In this document: in pieces, positions 30,762 to 38,830 of the stretch
Layout of the letters: each line of letters begins with the position of its first letter
Position numbering within the stretch: position 1 is the first letter of the stretch
Assembly: GCF_023015805.1 (NCBI RefSeq)
Contig: NZ_JALKBA010000024.1
Coordinates: 1 to 38,830 of the forward strand
Direction: 5' to 3'
From: Cellulophaga sp. F20128
GTDB taxonomy: Bacteria > Bacteroidota > Bacteroidia > Flavobacteriales > Flavobacteriaceae
DNA: 38,830 nt
Program-made: the position numbers and the translations under genes
Notes under the pieces: generated by a model
Seen by the model: the letters and a program-made list of their open reading frames with translations, nothing else
What the model was told of the DNA's origin: nothing
Database searches by the model: none

Positions 30762-31448
30762 ATGAAAATAGTAATTCTCGCTGCAGGAATAGGATCTCGA
30801 TTAGGAAACCCCTTTCCAAAGCCACTTACCCCATTAAATAATGGGAAAAGCATTATGCAAATGCAACTAGAAAATTTATGCTCTATTTTTGACATAGATG
30901 ATATAAGTACCGTAGTGGGATTTAAAAAAAACTTGATAATGGAGCGCTTTCCGGAAGTAAACTATATTTACAATCCTTTTTTTGATAGGACCAATACCTC
31001 TAAGAGTTTATTGCGAGCCTTAAAAAAGAACAAAGATAAATCGGTTCTTTGGCTAAATGGGGATGTTGTTTTTGACGCCAAGTTGCTAAAAACGTTACAG
31101 CCATATATGGATAAAAAACAATCGTTTGTGGCGGTTAATACTAGTAGCGTAGCCGAAGAAGAAGTAAAATACACCCTAAATGGTGATTATATCAACGAAC
31201 TTTCAAAAACAGTAAAAAACGGATTGGGTGAGGCTGTTGGTATAAACTATATTGCCAAAAAAGACATTACTTCCTTTATTAAAAGATTAGAAGAGGTTGA
31301 TGATAATGATTATTTTGAAAGAGGCTTAGAACTTGCAATAGAAAAAGACAATCTCAATGTTAGTGCCGTTGATATTTCCAAATTCAATTGTATGGAGGTA
31401 GACTTTAAAGAAGATCTTGACAACGCGAACGCCTTATTTAATACATGA
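30762..31448 (+). CDS. LicC-like nucleotidyltransferase (CDP-choline-type/sugar-nucleotide)
   Basis: This 228-residue NTP-transferase carries ILAAGIGSRL (5-14), PKPLTPL, IYNPFFDRTNTSKSLL (69-84, corresponding to the LicC NPFYxxTNNxxSL segment), LNGDVVF and a C-terminal NDYFERGLELAI followed by CMEVDFKEDLDNAN. This resembles LicC-type phosphocholine cytidylyltransferases more than glucose-1-phosphate enzymes. It would activate a phospho-alcohol or sugar with CTP. Its TGA overlaps the next ATG by four bases (ATGA), so it is coupled to the glycerophosphotransferase/GT2 gene. Substrate uncertain. Confidence 0.85.
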   Translation: MKIVILAAGIGSRLGNPFPKPLTPLNNGKSIMQMQLENLCSIFDIDDISTVVGFKKNLIMERFPEVNYIYNPFFDRTNTSKSLLRALKKNKDKSVLWLNGDVVFDAKLLKTLQPYMDKKQSFVAVNTSSVAEEEVKYTLNGDYINELSKTVKNGLGEAVGINYIAKKDITSFIKRLEEVDDNDYFERGLELAIEKDNLNVSAVDISKFNCMEVDFKEDLDNANALFNT

Positions 31449-33265
31449 AAGTAATACTGTTTTGTCAGAACGCTTATGCCTTTGGTATTCTTAACCCTAT
31501 TAAAAATGAATTAGTAGCGCAAGGGTATAACTTTCTATGGTATATAGATACGAAACTGATTTCAGTATTTCCTTATAAACAAGACAACTATACAACCAGG
31601 ATAGCAGATTTACAATTGTATAAAAGTGATGCCATTTTTTCACCCGGAAATGAAGTCCCCTATTATATACAAGGCGTAAAAGTTCAGATATTTCATGGAT
31701 TAGCTGGTGAAAAAAAAGGGCATTTTAGAATTCGACATTATTTTGACCTATACCTTACTCAAGGTCCGTACTTCACCAAACGCTTTCTTGAATTTAAAAA
31801 CAAGTATAAAAATTTTGAAGTTGTAGAAACCGGTTGGCCAAAATTAGATATTTATGGTTCAGAAAAAAACAAATACAAACAGGAAAAAAGTGAATTACTA
31901 AATACGTATGGGGCTCACAAGATCATTTTATATGCACCTACTTTTTCTCCACGTTTAACTTCAGCTCCTTTTTTACTTGAAGAGTTTAAAGAGTTGGCAA
32001 CAAACACCAGTCATCTTATACTTATTAAATTTCATGATTTGATGAGTAAAAATTTAATAGCCTCCTATAAAAAATTAGCGCTAGCTTGTAATAATGTCAT
32101 TTTTATAGAAGAAAAAAATATTGTAAAGTACTTACTATTAGCCGATGTAATGGTCAGTGACACCTCCTCTGTTATTTATGAATTTCTTCTGTTAGACAAA
32201 CCCGTAATAACTTTTAAAAACATTAACACTAAAATTTATTGGGATAATACTGCGACATACAGTGAACTTACTCAGATGGTACAAGACAACCTTACCAATG
32301 ACACTTACGCCAGCCAAAGGAAGTTTATAAATGAGGAATACCACCCGTATACAGACGGGAATTCTGCAAAGAGAATGCTTAAAGCTGTTCAAAATTATAT
32401 CGCTAAAAATGGTGTACCCCTAGAGCGGAAATTGCCCATAGACCGCGTACTTAAAATTAAGAAGATATTTGGCAAGCCTACGGCTAACCTCTATACTGAA
32501 GAAAGAAAGGAAAAGCTGAGTGCTTTGGTAATTACCTTTAACGAAATTAGAAATATAGAGGCCCTTTTAGAAAACTTAAAATTTGCAGATGAAATCATTA
32601 TCGTTGATTCTTTTAGCACAGATGGTACCCTTGAAAAAATAAAAGAGAGACCAAATGTTACGCTAGTGCAAAGGCCATTTAAAAATTATACAGACCAAAA
32701 ATCATTTACGCTTGGTTTAGCCACGAACAAATGGGTTTTATTCATAGATGCCGATGAACGAATCCCTGATGCTTTACAACATGAAGTACTAACTACCATA
32801 AACGATAGTACACGTAAAGCAGTAGCATATAAGGCATATCGAATATTTATGTTTAACAACAAAATTCTTCGGTATTGCGGTTGGCAAAGTGATAAAAACT
32901 ATCGCTTGTTTAACAAAGAAAAAGTAAATTTCTCTACGAAACGAATTGTACACGAAACATTAGAAATAAACGGAGAATCTTCTGTCCTTAAAAACAAACT
33001 GATACATTACGCTTATTACGATTACAATGTGTACAAAGAAAAAAGAATGAAATATGCGCATTTAAGGGCTATGGAAGATTTGAAAAATAACAAAAAAGCC
33101 ACCTTATTTCATTTGCACATAAAGCCAGTCACAAAGTTTATTGAACATTATATTGTGAAATTTGGGTTTTTAGACGGAAAAAGAGGCATCATAATAAGTT
33201 ACCTGTATGCTCTAGCCACCAAAGAGCATTATAAGAAATTAAAACAGTTACAACATGGGGAATAA
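31445..33265 (+). CDS. Two-domain protein: TagB/TagF-type CDP-glycerol glycerophosphotransferase + WaaE-like GT2
   Basis: This 606-residue fusion has residues about 1-320 as a GT-B fold of the CDP-glycerol:poly(glycerophosphate) glycerophosphotransferase family, with QIFHGLAGEKKG (81-92), YAPTFSPR (163-170), IKFHD, and LADVMVSDTSSVIYEFLLLDKPVI (about 232-255). After a linker (about 320-356), residues 357-600 form a GT2 enzyme: LSALVITFNEIRNIEALL, EIIIVDSFSTDGT, IDADER (434-439) and a C-terminal segment like WaaE/KdtX inner-core transferases. The fusion suggests sugar addition and phospho-alcohol addition on the same glycan. The 3' end overlaps the next gene by 11 bases. Confidence 0.88.
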   Translation: MKVILFCQNAYAFGILNPIKNELVAQGYNFLWYIDTKLISVFPYKQDNYTTRIADLQLYKSDAIFSPGNEVPYYIQGVKVQIFHGLAGEKKGHFRIRHYFDLYLTQGPYFTKRFLEFKNKYKNFEVVETGWPKLDIYGSEKNKYKQEKSELLNTYGAHKIILYAPTFSPRLTSAPFLLEEFKELATNTSHLILIKFHDLMSKNLIASYKKLALACNNVIFIEEKNIVKYLLLADVMVSDTSSVIYEFLLLDKPVITFKNINTKIYWDNTATYSELTQMVQDNLTNDTYASQRKFINEEYHPYTDGNSAKRMLKAVQNYIAKNGVPLERKLPIDRVLKIKKIFGKPTANLYTEERKEKLSALVITFNEIRNIEALLENLKFADEIIIVDSFSTDGTLEKIKERPNVTLVQRPFKNYTDQKSFTLGLATNKWVLFIDADERIPDALQHEVLTTINDSTRKAVAYKAYRIFMFNNKILRYCGWQSDKNYRLFNKEKVNFSTKRIVHETLEINGESSVLKNKLIHYAYYDYNVYKEKRMKYAHLRAMEDLKNNKKATLFHLHIKPVTKFIEHYIVKFGFLDGKRGIIISYLYALATKEHYKKLKQLQHGE

Positions 33266-33845
33266 GGCTAAAATAGAGCATAGCTTTTCTGAAGAAATTG
33301 ATGCATGTATAAAAGTTTTACAAGCTGGTGGAGTAATTCTATACCCAACAGATACGGTATGGGGCATTGGCTGTGATGCAACAAATTCAGAGGCAGTTGC
33401 CAAAATATACCAATTAAAGAAAAGAGTCAATACCAAAACTATGATCTGTTTGGTTGCTAATGACTTTATGTTAGAACGGTATATAGAAAACGTACCAGAA
33501 GTTGCCTTTGATATCCTAGATATTGCGGAAAAGCCAACCACCATTGTCTATGACCAACCTAAGGGCATTGCAATAAATTTAATTGCAGCAGACAATAGTT
33601 TAGCCGTACGAGTAGCTACGGATAAGTTTTGTCAATATTTAATTCAAAAATTTAAGAAACCTATTGTTTCTACTTCTGCAAATATCACAACACAACCAAG
33701 TCCTAAAAATTACAAAGAAATAAGCACAGAGATTTTAAAAGGTGTAGACTATGCCGTAAATTTGCAACGTAACGAACAAAAGGACACACCATCATCTATT
33801 ATCAAATTAGGAAATGATGGTACTGTAAAAGTGATTCGCAAATAA
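33255..33845 (+). CDS. tsaC: Threonylcarbamoyl-AMP synthase (TsaC/YrdC/Sua5 family)
   Basis: This 196-residue YrdC-fold protein makes threonylcarbamoyl-AMP from threonine, bicarbonate and ATP for the t6A37 tRNA modification. Seen: [13 protein letters not shown] (30-42), [27 protein letters not shown] and [10 protein letters not shown]. There is no C-terminal Sua5 domain, so it is the short type. The ATG 33255 lies inside the end of the TagF/GT2 frame (11-base overlap); no better start was found. It is followed two bases later by cca. Confidence 0.93.
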   Translation: MGNKAKIEHSFSEEIDACIKVLQAGGVILYPTDTVWGIGCDATNSEAVAKIYQLKKRVNTKTMICLVANDFMLERYIENVPEVAFDILDIAEKPTTIVYDQPKGIAINLIAADNSLAVRVATDKFCQYLIQKFKKPIVSTSANITTQPSPKNYKEISTEILKGVDYAVNLQRNEQKDTPSSIIKLGNDGTVKVIRK

Positions 33846-33847
33846 GA

Positions 33848-35263
33848 ATGGCGCAAAAAAACTACAAAGAAGCAATACAAGACCCAATTTTTTCAATCAT
33901 AGCAGAAGCTGCAGCCGAGATACATGTAGATTGTTTTGTAATTGGAGGTTTTGTGCGCGATTTTATATTAAAAAGAGGTATCCCTAAAGACATAGATATT
34001 GTTGCCGTTGGTAGCGGAATCGCTTTGGCTGAACGTGTAGCCGAAAAAATGGCAAACAAACCAAAGGTATCAGTTTTCAAAAATTTTGGAACAGCTATGT
34101 TACGGCATGGCTATATTGAATTGGAGTTTGTGGGGGCACGAAAAGAGAGTTATCACCGCGAAAGCAGAAACCCCATTGTAGAAGATGGCACTTTAGAAGA
34201 CGATCAAAACAGAAGAGATTTTACTATTAATGCCATGGCTATTTCTTTAAACAAAGAAACCTACGCTGAACTTTTAGACCCTTTTAATGGTCTAGCTGAT
34301 ATTGAAAGTAAAACAATTAGAACTCCATTAGAACCCGGAATTACCTACTCTGATGATCCTTTACGTATGATGAGAGCCATACGCTTTGCTACTCAGCTTC
34401 AATTTTCTATAGAAGAGAATTCTTTTGCTTCAATTTTAAAGAATAAGAATAGAATTAAGATTATTTCTAGAGAACGAATTATTGATGAATTACATAAAAT
34501 ATTAGCGAGCGCACAACCCTCAATTGGACTCGCCTTATTGCATGAATCAGAGCTTTTACCATATATTTTACCGGAATTAAGTGCACTACAAGGCATTGAA
34601 GAAATTGAAGGCCAAAAACACAAAGATAATTTTTGGCACACCTTAGAAGTCGTAGATAATATTTCAAGAAATACCGAAAATTTATGGTTGCGTTGGGCGG
34701 CACTTTTACATGATATAGGAAAAGCACCAACCAAAAAATTTCATAAAAAAATTGGATGGACCTTTCACGGTCATGAATTTGTGGGCTCCAAAATGGTGTT
34801 TAAAATTTTTAAACGCCTGCGTATGCCGTTGAATGAAAAAATGAAGTATGTGCAAAAAATGGTTTTAATGAGTTCTAGACCAATAGTACTTTCTGAAGAT
34901 TTTGTAACAGATTCTGCTGTACGCCGTTTAATTTTTGATGCTGGAGAAGACATAGAGGATTTAATGACCTTATGCGAGGCAGACATAACTACTAAAAATC
35001 CTAAAAAACAACGCAAATACCACAATAATTTTAAACTTGTTCGCCAAAAGATAGTTGAAGTAGAAGAAAGAGACCATGTTCGTAATTTTCAACCCCCAAT
35101 TAGTGGAGAAGAGATTATGAGTATCTTTAATCTGAAACCTTCAAAAGAAATAGGTATCCTTAAAGATGCAATAAAGGAAGCCATACTGGAAGGCGAAATT
35201 CCTAACGAATATGACGCAGCCCATAGTTTTATGCTTAAAAAAGGAAAGGAAATCGGATTATAA
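33848..35263 (+). CDS. cca: CCA-adding/tRNA nucleotidyltransferase with HD domain
   Basis: This 471-residue class II tRNA nucleotidyltransferase adds or repairs the 3' CCA end of tRNA. Seen: GGFVRDF (33-39), the D-I-D catalytic pair (48-50), [33 protein letters not shown], then the HD domain with LLHDIGKAP (near 290) and GHEFVGS. Starts two bases after tsaC and ends one base from the convergent TetR gene. Whether it adds all of CCA or only CC or A cannot be read. Confidence 0.95.
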   Translation: MAQKNYKEAIQDPIFSIIAEAAAEIHVDCFVIGGFVRDFILKRGIPKDIDIVAVGSGIALAERVAEKMANKPKVSVFKNFGTAMLRHGYIELEFVGARKESYHRESRNPIVEDGTLEDDQNRRDFTINAMAISLNKETYAELLDPFNGLADIESKTIRTPLEPGITYSDDPLRMMRAIRFATQLQFSIEENSFASILKNKNRIKIISRERIIDELHKILASAQPSIGLALLHESELLPYILPELSALQGIEEIEGQKHKDNFWHTLEVVDNISRNTENLWLRWAALLHDIGKAPTKKFHKKIGWTFHGHEFVGSKMVFKIFKRLRMPLNEKMKYVQKMVLMSSRPIVLSEDFVTDSAVRRLIFDAGEDIEDLMTLCEADITTKNPKKQRKYHNNFKLVRQKIVEVEERDHVRNFQPPISGEEIMSIFNLKPSKEIGILKDAIKEAILEGEIPNEYDAAHSFMLKKGKEIGL

Positions 35264-35264
35264 T

Positions 35265-35873
35265 TTATAATTCGATCCCATTATTAATACCCTTGGATTC
35301 TATCCCTCCAAAAATAAAGTCGTTTATCTGCTTTTCCAATTCGATGACATTAATTTTCTTTTCACCTTTTTTATGAATGATTATGTTAAAAATCCATCGC
35401 AAAGAGGAAAACACTAAAAAGGTTGCGATCTCAGAATCCATAGTCCTAAATTGCCCCTCTTTCATTCCTTGCGAAATGATTGTCTCAACTTTTAAAATAT
35501 ATGCTTTTCGAAGTTGTTTAAACTCACTAAGTTTTGGTTCATTTAGATTTCTCCAGTCATAGACAAACAAAGCCACTTGATAAGGCTCTTTCATTGTAAA
35601 TTGCACATGTTTAGAGACTACGTATTTCAATTTTTCTTTAGGTGAAAATGACGATTCCAAAATATCATCAATATAGCCGTTAAACTCATTAAAAATATTG
35701 AAAATACACCCCTCTAAAAACGCCTCCTTAGAATCGATGTAGTTGTAAACATTTGCTACTTCAAAATTCCCATTCTTAGCAATATCCCGTATGGTAGTAG
35801 CTTTAAATCCTTTTTCATATATCAGCTTTAAAACATCTGCATGAAATTTTTCTTTTTTCGTAATAAGTTTCAT
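35265..35873 (-). CDS. TetR-family transcriptional regulator
   Basis: This 202-residue protein has an N-terminal helix-turn-helix (about 16-48, IYEKGFKATTIRDIAKNGNFEVANVYNYIDSKEAFL), typical of TetR/AcrR regulators, and an all-helical ligand-binding C-terminal part (about 60-195) that I cannot link to a ligand. It is transcribed away from a 1-kb non-coding region leading to a large exported repeat protein. A TAGGTTTG element (minus, 35959-35966) may be part of its promoter. Its targets are unknown. Confidence 0.9.
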   Translation of the reverse strand: MKLITKKEKFHADVLKLIYEKGFKATTIRDIAKNGNFEVANVYNYIDSKEAFLEGCIFNIFNEFNGYIDDILESSFSPKEKLKYVVSKHVQFTMKEPYQVALFVYDWRNLNEPKLSEFKQLRKAYILKVETIISQGMKEGQFRTMDSEIATFLVFSSLRWIFNIIIHKKGEKKINVIELEKQINDFIFGGIESKGINNGIEL

Positions 35874-36875
35874 ATCAACTTTAATTATTTATCAGGGGGG
35901 TGAAATAATAAACAGGGGAATGCAGCTTGCTAATATAAGCACAAACAATAACTAATAACAAACCTAAGGCTTGAAAACAAACAAAAATGAGCAATATATT
36001 TTCATTTTACCCCCTTACTTTTATTCAGGATCTCCCGCTATTTTATTGTTTGTTTTCTGTATAAAAGGATAACATTTCTCCCAAATCTTTTTTATTTTTA
36101 GTGAATTACATTTTTTCTATTCCATCATAAAAAGACAGATCTCAATCCTAGGAGGTTACAATACATAGGTTTTAGTTTTTAGTTATAAATCAGTTCCATT
36201 TCATCATTTCAAAAAATTAATCCGTAAACTTCACCAATATCTTATAAAATAGTATTCCTAAACACAACTTTGTCAGACACCCTATCGATATACATTGACA
36301 ACTTGTATTTTTAGTTGGCATAAACCATATAGAAACTCCCTACAAAGAATATGGCTATTAAATTAAAAATAACAAAAAAATGAACATTTGTTCTTAAATA
36401 AGAACAATAATCCAACAAAGAACCTCTTATCTATAAGTATTTTTTACTAGATTTTAAGTTTAATATACATAAAGGGCTTTGTTTTTAGTACGGTGAACTT
36501 GTTTTTAATAAAAATTCATATTTTACCTTAAAAAAGTATTAATTACATAATAATTATATATTTTTAAGATAAAAGTAGTACTTTTATTTATGAAAACCTT
36601 AACTAATGTAAGATTATAGCCACGAAATATAGCAATAATTATAGCGGCTGCCAACATAATTATACATGTTCACAACAAAAAGAATAGTATTTTCCATTGT
36701 TAATTATATATTTGTTAATATTAAGTTAAATATGAACAAGCGTTCATTAATTAAGAAATTTAACTGTTTTAAGCATCGAAATTGGTCAAGAATACTGAAA
36801 TATCATTCACATATAAAAATTAACAAAATTTCATTTTCTAACTCAAATGAATTTTACATATAACACTCACTAGCC
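35874..36875. other. 1-kb AT-rich intergenic region
   Basis: No convincing gene was found in this 1002-base stretch. It holds the TetR promoter area, a GGGGGTGAAAT-like sequence (from 35896) with an inverted partner TTCATTTTACCCCC (36001-36014), a 9-bp-arm inverted repeat at 36388-36407, and a TATATTTG (36707-36714) before the downstream gene. A 65-codon frame at 36666-36863 is judged spurious. Confidence 0.5.
36388..36407. promoter_or_regulatory. 9-bp-arm inverted repeat, candidate operator
   Basis: TTGTTCTTA and TAAGAACAA form a perfect 9-bp inverted repeat around a two-base spacer. The size suits a dimeric repressor such as TetR-family proteins. There is no T run, so it is not an obvious terminator. 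It lies 515 bases from the TetR gene and 469 bases before the downstream large gene. Confidence 0.45.
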
Positions 36876-38830
36876 ATGAATTTTTATCCCCTCGCAATAC
36901 CTAGAAGCTCCTACTACTTAAACTTACCCAGAATTCTAGTGTTCACATTAGGGTTGTTTCTCGTTGTATTTGGCACTCAAAACCTAAATGCACAAGGGAC
37001 TACTTGTCCCACAGCGGAAATACTTTGTACACCAAATGCAGCCTTCCCTGCCTCTACTTCTGGATCAAATTTAGGTGCAGTACCCACTTGTTCAGGGAAC
37101 CAAGTAGTAAATAAATGTAGTTCGTGTACGGTGAACTCTACACCTAGATCTGCCTTTTACACCTTGACGGTGGTAGAGCCCGGTGATTTATTCTTAACGC
37201 TGTCCAACTCCGCTTTGGTTGATGTTGATTTTGCTATTTGGGGGCCTTTTACTAGCCCAGATGCAGTGGATAATTGTAATGGTGGTAATTTTCCTCCAGG
37301 CAATCCGTTTGATTGTAGTTATGATCCAGGACCAACAGAACAAATAGATATACCCAATGTAAAAAGAGGGGAATCCTATATCCTTTTAATAGCAAATTAT
37401 TCTGGAATTTCAACCAATATCACACTTGTCCCTAATAATGCAGGTAGTGGGGTAAATACAGCTGGTCTTGGTGGTCCCTTGGCCTTCTCTGATACACAAA
37501 CACAACAATTTGCCTTAAACTCCCCACCTTCAAATTTACAAACCAATCCAGCAATAGGTGATCCTAATCTTTCCAATGTAAATTTTAGCGGATCAGGAAT
37601 CACTAATGCAGCAAATGGAACTTTTGACCCAGCCATCGCTGGTTTAGGCACACATACGGTTACTGTGACGGGAGATTCATGGGGATGTCCAGTAACCACC
37701 ACGCTAGACGTTGTAGTAGAATTGGATACCGATGGAGATGGTACACCAGATTCAACAGATACCGACGATGATAATGATGGAGTACTAGATGGTAGTGATA
37801 CCGATCCCATAGACCCTTCTGTCTGTCAAGATTTAGATGGTGATGGATGTGACGATTGTTCTGAAACATCCAATACCGACTTTTCTGTTGGCAACAATTT
37901 TGATACCGATAATGACGGTTTAGATAGCGATGGGGATGGTATTTGCAATGATGGTGATCCAGATGACGACAATGATGGTACCCCTGATGGTTCAGATCCC
38001 AATCCATTAACACCAACCGCAGTTGATGATTTTGCAACAATGATTCAAGGAGTTTTAGGGAATATCAATATTGTTTCAAATGATGATTTTTCACCAGGCT
38101 TAAATACAACCATAACCAGAATAGGTGGAGACGCAAGCGGTATTGTTGCTTTGGACAATATCACCGGCGAATTGGCCTATACAGCAACAGCTGGAGAAGT
38201 AGGTACCACTGTAACTATACTATATAGAATATGTAATACTGCGGTTTCCCCTAATGTTTGTGCCGATGCAACGGTAAATATCACCATAGATACGGATACC
38301 GATGGTGATGGCACACCAAATTCAACAGACACAGATGATGATAACGATGGGGTTTTAGATGGTGATGATACCGATCCACTAGATCCTTCTGTCTGTCAAG
38401 ATTTAGATAGTGATGGGTGTGATGATTGTTCCGCAACCTCAAATGCAGATTTTAGTGTAGGTAATAATTTTGATCCAGCCAATGATGGTTTGGATACCGA
38501 TGGGGATGGCATTTGTGATGCCAGTGATACCGATGATGATAATGATGGGGTTTTAGATGGTAGTGATACCGATCCTCTAGACCCTTCTGTTTGTCAAGAT
38601 TTAGATGGTGATGGGTGTGATGATTGTTCAGCAGCATCTAGCACAGACTTTAGTGTAGGTAATAATTTTGACACCGATAATGATGGTTTGGATACCGATG
38701 GGGATGGTATTTGTGATGATGGGGATCCCGATAACGATAACGATGGTGTAGCCGATGGTGACGACACGGATCCTCTAGACCCTTCTGTTTGTCAAGATTT
38801 AGACGGTGATGGGTGTGACGATTGTTCGGC
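36876..38830 (+). CDS. Large exported thrombospondin type 3 repeat protein (partial, runs off the window)
   Basis: The frame is open from ATG 36876 to the window end (651 full codons, no stop). Residues 1 to about 40 are a long signal peptide (cleavage near LNAQ). About 41-200 is a Cys-rich beta domain (PFTSPDAVDNCNGG). From residue 284, DTDGDGTPDSTDTDDDNDG-type thrombospondin type 3 repeats begin, rich in D-x-D-x-D-G calcium loops; a cadherin/Ig-like domain interrupts at about 382-471 (AVDDFAT...ATVNIT), then repeats resume. Such proteins are calcium-stiffened surface adhesins of Bacteroidota, often secreted by type IX secretion; the C-terminal signal, if any, is beyond the window. Confidence 0.9.
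   Translation, partial: MNFYPLAIPRSSYYLNLPRILVFTLGLFLVVFGTQNLNAQGTTCPTAEILCTPNAAFPASTSGSNLGAVPTCSGNQVVNKCSSCTVNSTPRSAFYTLTVVEPGDLFLTLSNSALVDVDFAIWGPFTSPDAVDNCNGGNFPPGNPFDCSYDPGPTEQIDIPNVKRGESYILLIANYSGISTNITLVPNNAGSGVNTAGLGGPLAFSDTQTQQFALNSPPSNLQTNPAIGDPNLSNVNFSGSGITNAANGTFDPAIAGLGTHTVTVTGDSWGCPVTTTLDVVVELDTDGDGTPDSTDTDDDNDGVLDGSDTDPIDPSVCQDLDGDGCDDCSETSNTDFSVGNNFDTDNDGLDSDGDGICNDGDPDDDNDGTPDGSDPNPLTPTAVDDFATMIQGVLGNINIVSNDDFSPGLNTTITRIGGDASGIVALDNITGELAYTATAGEVGTTVTILYRICNTAVSPNVCADATVNITIDTDTDGDGTPNSTDTDDDNDGVLDGDDTDPLDPSVCQDLDSDGCDDCSATSNADFSVGNNFDPANDGLDTDGDGICDASDTDDDNDGVLDGSDTDPLDPSVCQDLDGDGCDDCSAASSTDFSVGNNFDTDNDGLDTDGDGICDDGDPDNDNDGVADGDDTDPLDPSVCQDLDGDGCDDCS
37815..38830 (+). repeat. 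198-bp tandem DNA repeats inside the thrombospondin-3 gene
   Basis: The sequence CCTTCTGT[CT]TGTCAAGATTTAG recurs at 37815, 38385, 38583 and 38781. The last three are spaced exactly 198 bases (66 codons) apart; the first is 570 bases (190 codons) from the second because a cadherin-like domain lies between. Units share long near-identical stretches, and the array continues past the window. Confidence 0.9.

Noticed and set aside
36707-36714. TATATTTG as promoter for the thrombospondin-3 gene
   Set aside because: The 8-base match is easy to get in such AT-rich sequence and no TTG lies at a proper distance upstream (nearest TTG is only 7 bases away).
36666-36863. 65-codon open frame upstream of the thrombospondin-3 gene
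   Set aside because: Very AT-rich, Lys/Asn/Ile/Ser composition like translated non-coding DNA, no recognisable motif, weak start context; it lies in the probable leader of the next gene.
37397-38637. Antisense open frames over the thrombospondin-3 region
   Set aside because: They arise from Asp/Gly-rich repeat codons read in reverse (His/Tyr/Leu- or Ser/Val/Pro-rich products); the plus-strand frame is clearly the coding one.
37815-38830. Regularly spaced repeats considered as a CRISPR array
   Set aside because: Period of 198 bases, in-frame, and coding for calcium-loop repeats; no short palindromic repeat or unique spacers.

Overview
The window is chromosomal DNA from a Bacteroidota member, most likely a marine Flavobacteriaceae. 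The evidence is low GC, AT-rich intergenic DNA, TAnnTTTG-type promoter elements, weak Shine-Dalgarno sequences, loosely conserved lipoprotein signals, and families typical of the group (DUF5606, DUF2911, DUF1593, tandem DUF1080, sulfatase, thrombospondin-3 adhesin). I see no insertion sequence, integrase, tRNA, rRNA or CRISPR array. The genus cannot be fixed from the sequence alone.

Layout: 0-4.5 kb holds a cytosolic-looking M23 metallopeptidase, a lipoprotein MsrA, and a two-gene cassette (double-DUF1080 lipoprotein plus Tat-exported Gfo/Idh/MocA oxidoreductase) that fits the 3-keto-glycoside route of sugar breakdown. 4.5-7.1 kb (minus strand) is an ECF sigma / anti-sigma / DUF4097-like module with overlapping genes. 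7.4-12.7 kb (plus) runs DUF2911, MeaB, then a tight set of polyprenyl-phosphate GT2, LAB_N membrane protein, ArnT-like GT39 and an unknown membrane protein, which looks like a lipid A or envelope glycan modification set. 12.7-15.7 kb (minus) is a mazG - MATE - small protein - PAP2 operon. 16.2-23.0 kb contains polysaccharide-related exported proteins (DUF1593, sulfatase, SGNH hydrolase, GH20) around a RhlE-like helicase/VF530 pair. 23.2-28.1 kb (minus) has a large exported alpha/beta hydrolase and a ruvX - DUF1919 - def - DUF5606 operon.

The most distinctive part is 28.2-33.3 kb. dapD is followed by a HAD-like protein and a LicD-family transferase. Then come a TagD/GCT-like cytidylyltransferase (opposite strand), a LicC-like nucleotidyltransferase, and a single protein joining a TagB/TagF-type CDP-glycerol glycerophosphotransferase domain to a WaaE-like GT2. 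Two potential CDP-activating enzymes, two phospho-alditol/phosphocholine-type transferases and a glycosyltransferase together suggest a teichoic-acid-like or phosphocholine-like decoration of a surface glycan in a Gram-negative organism. The plus-strand part runs directly into sua5/tsaC-like and cca tRNA genes with overlapping or nearly touching coding regions.

The right end (35.3-38.8 kb) has a TetR regulator, about 1 kb of AT-rich non-coding DNA with a 9-bp-arm inverted repeat, and the 5' part of a large exported thrombospondin-3 repeat protein that runs off the window and carries 198-bp DNA repeats. Functional statements rest on motif recognition by eye; no database search was run.
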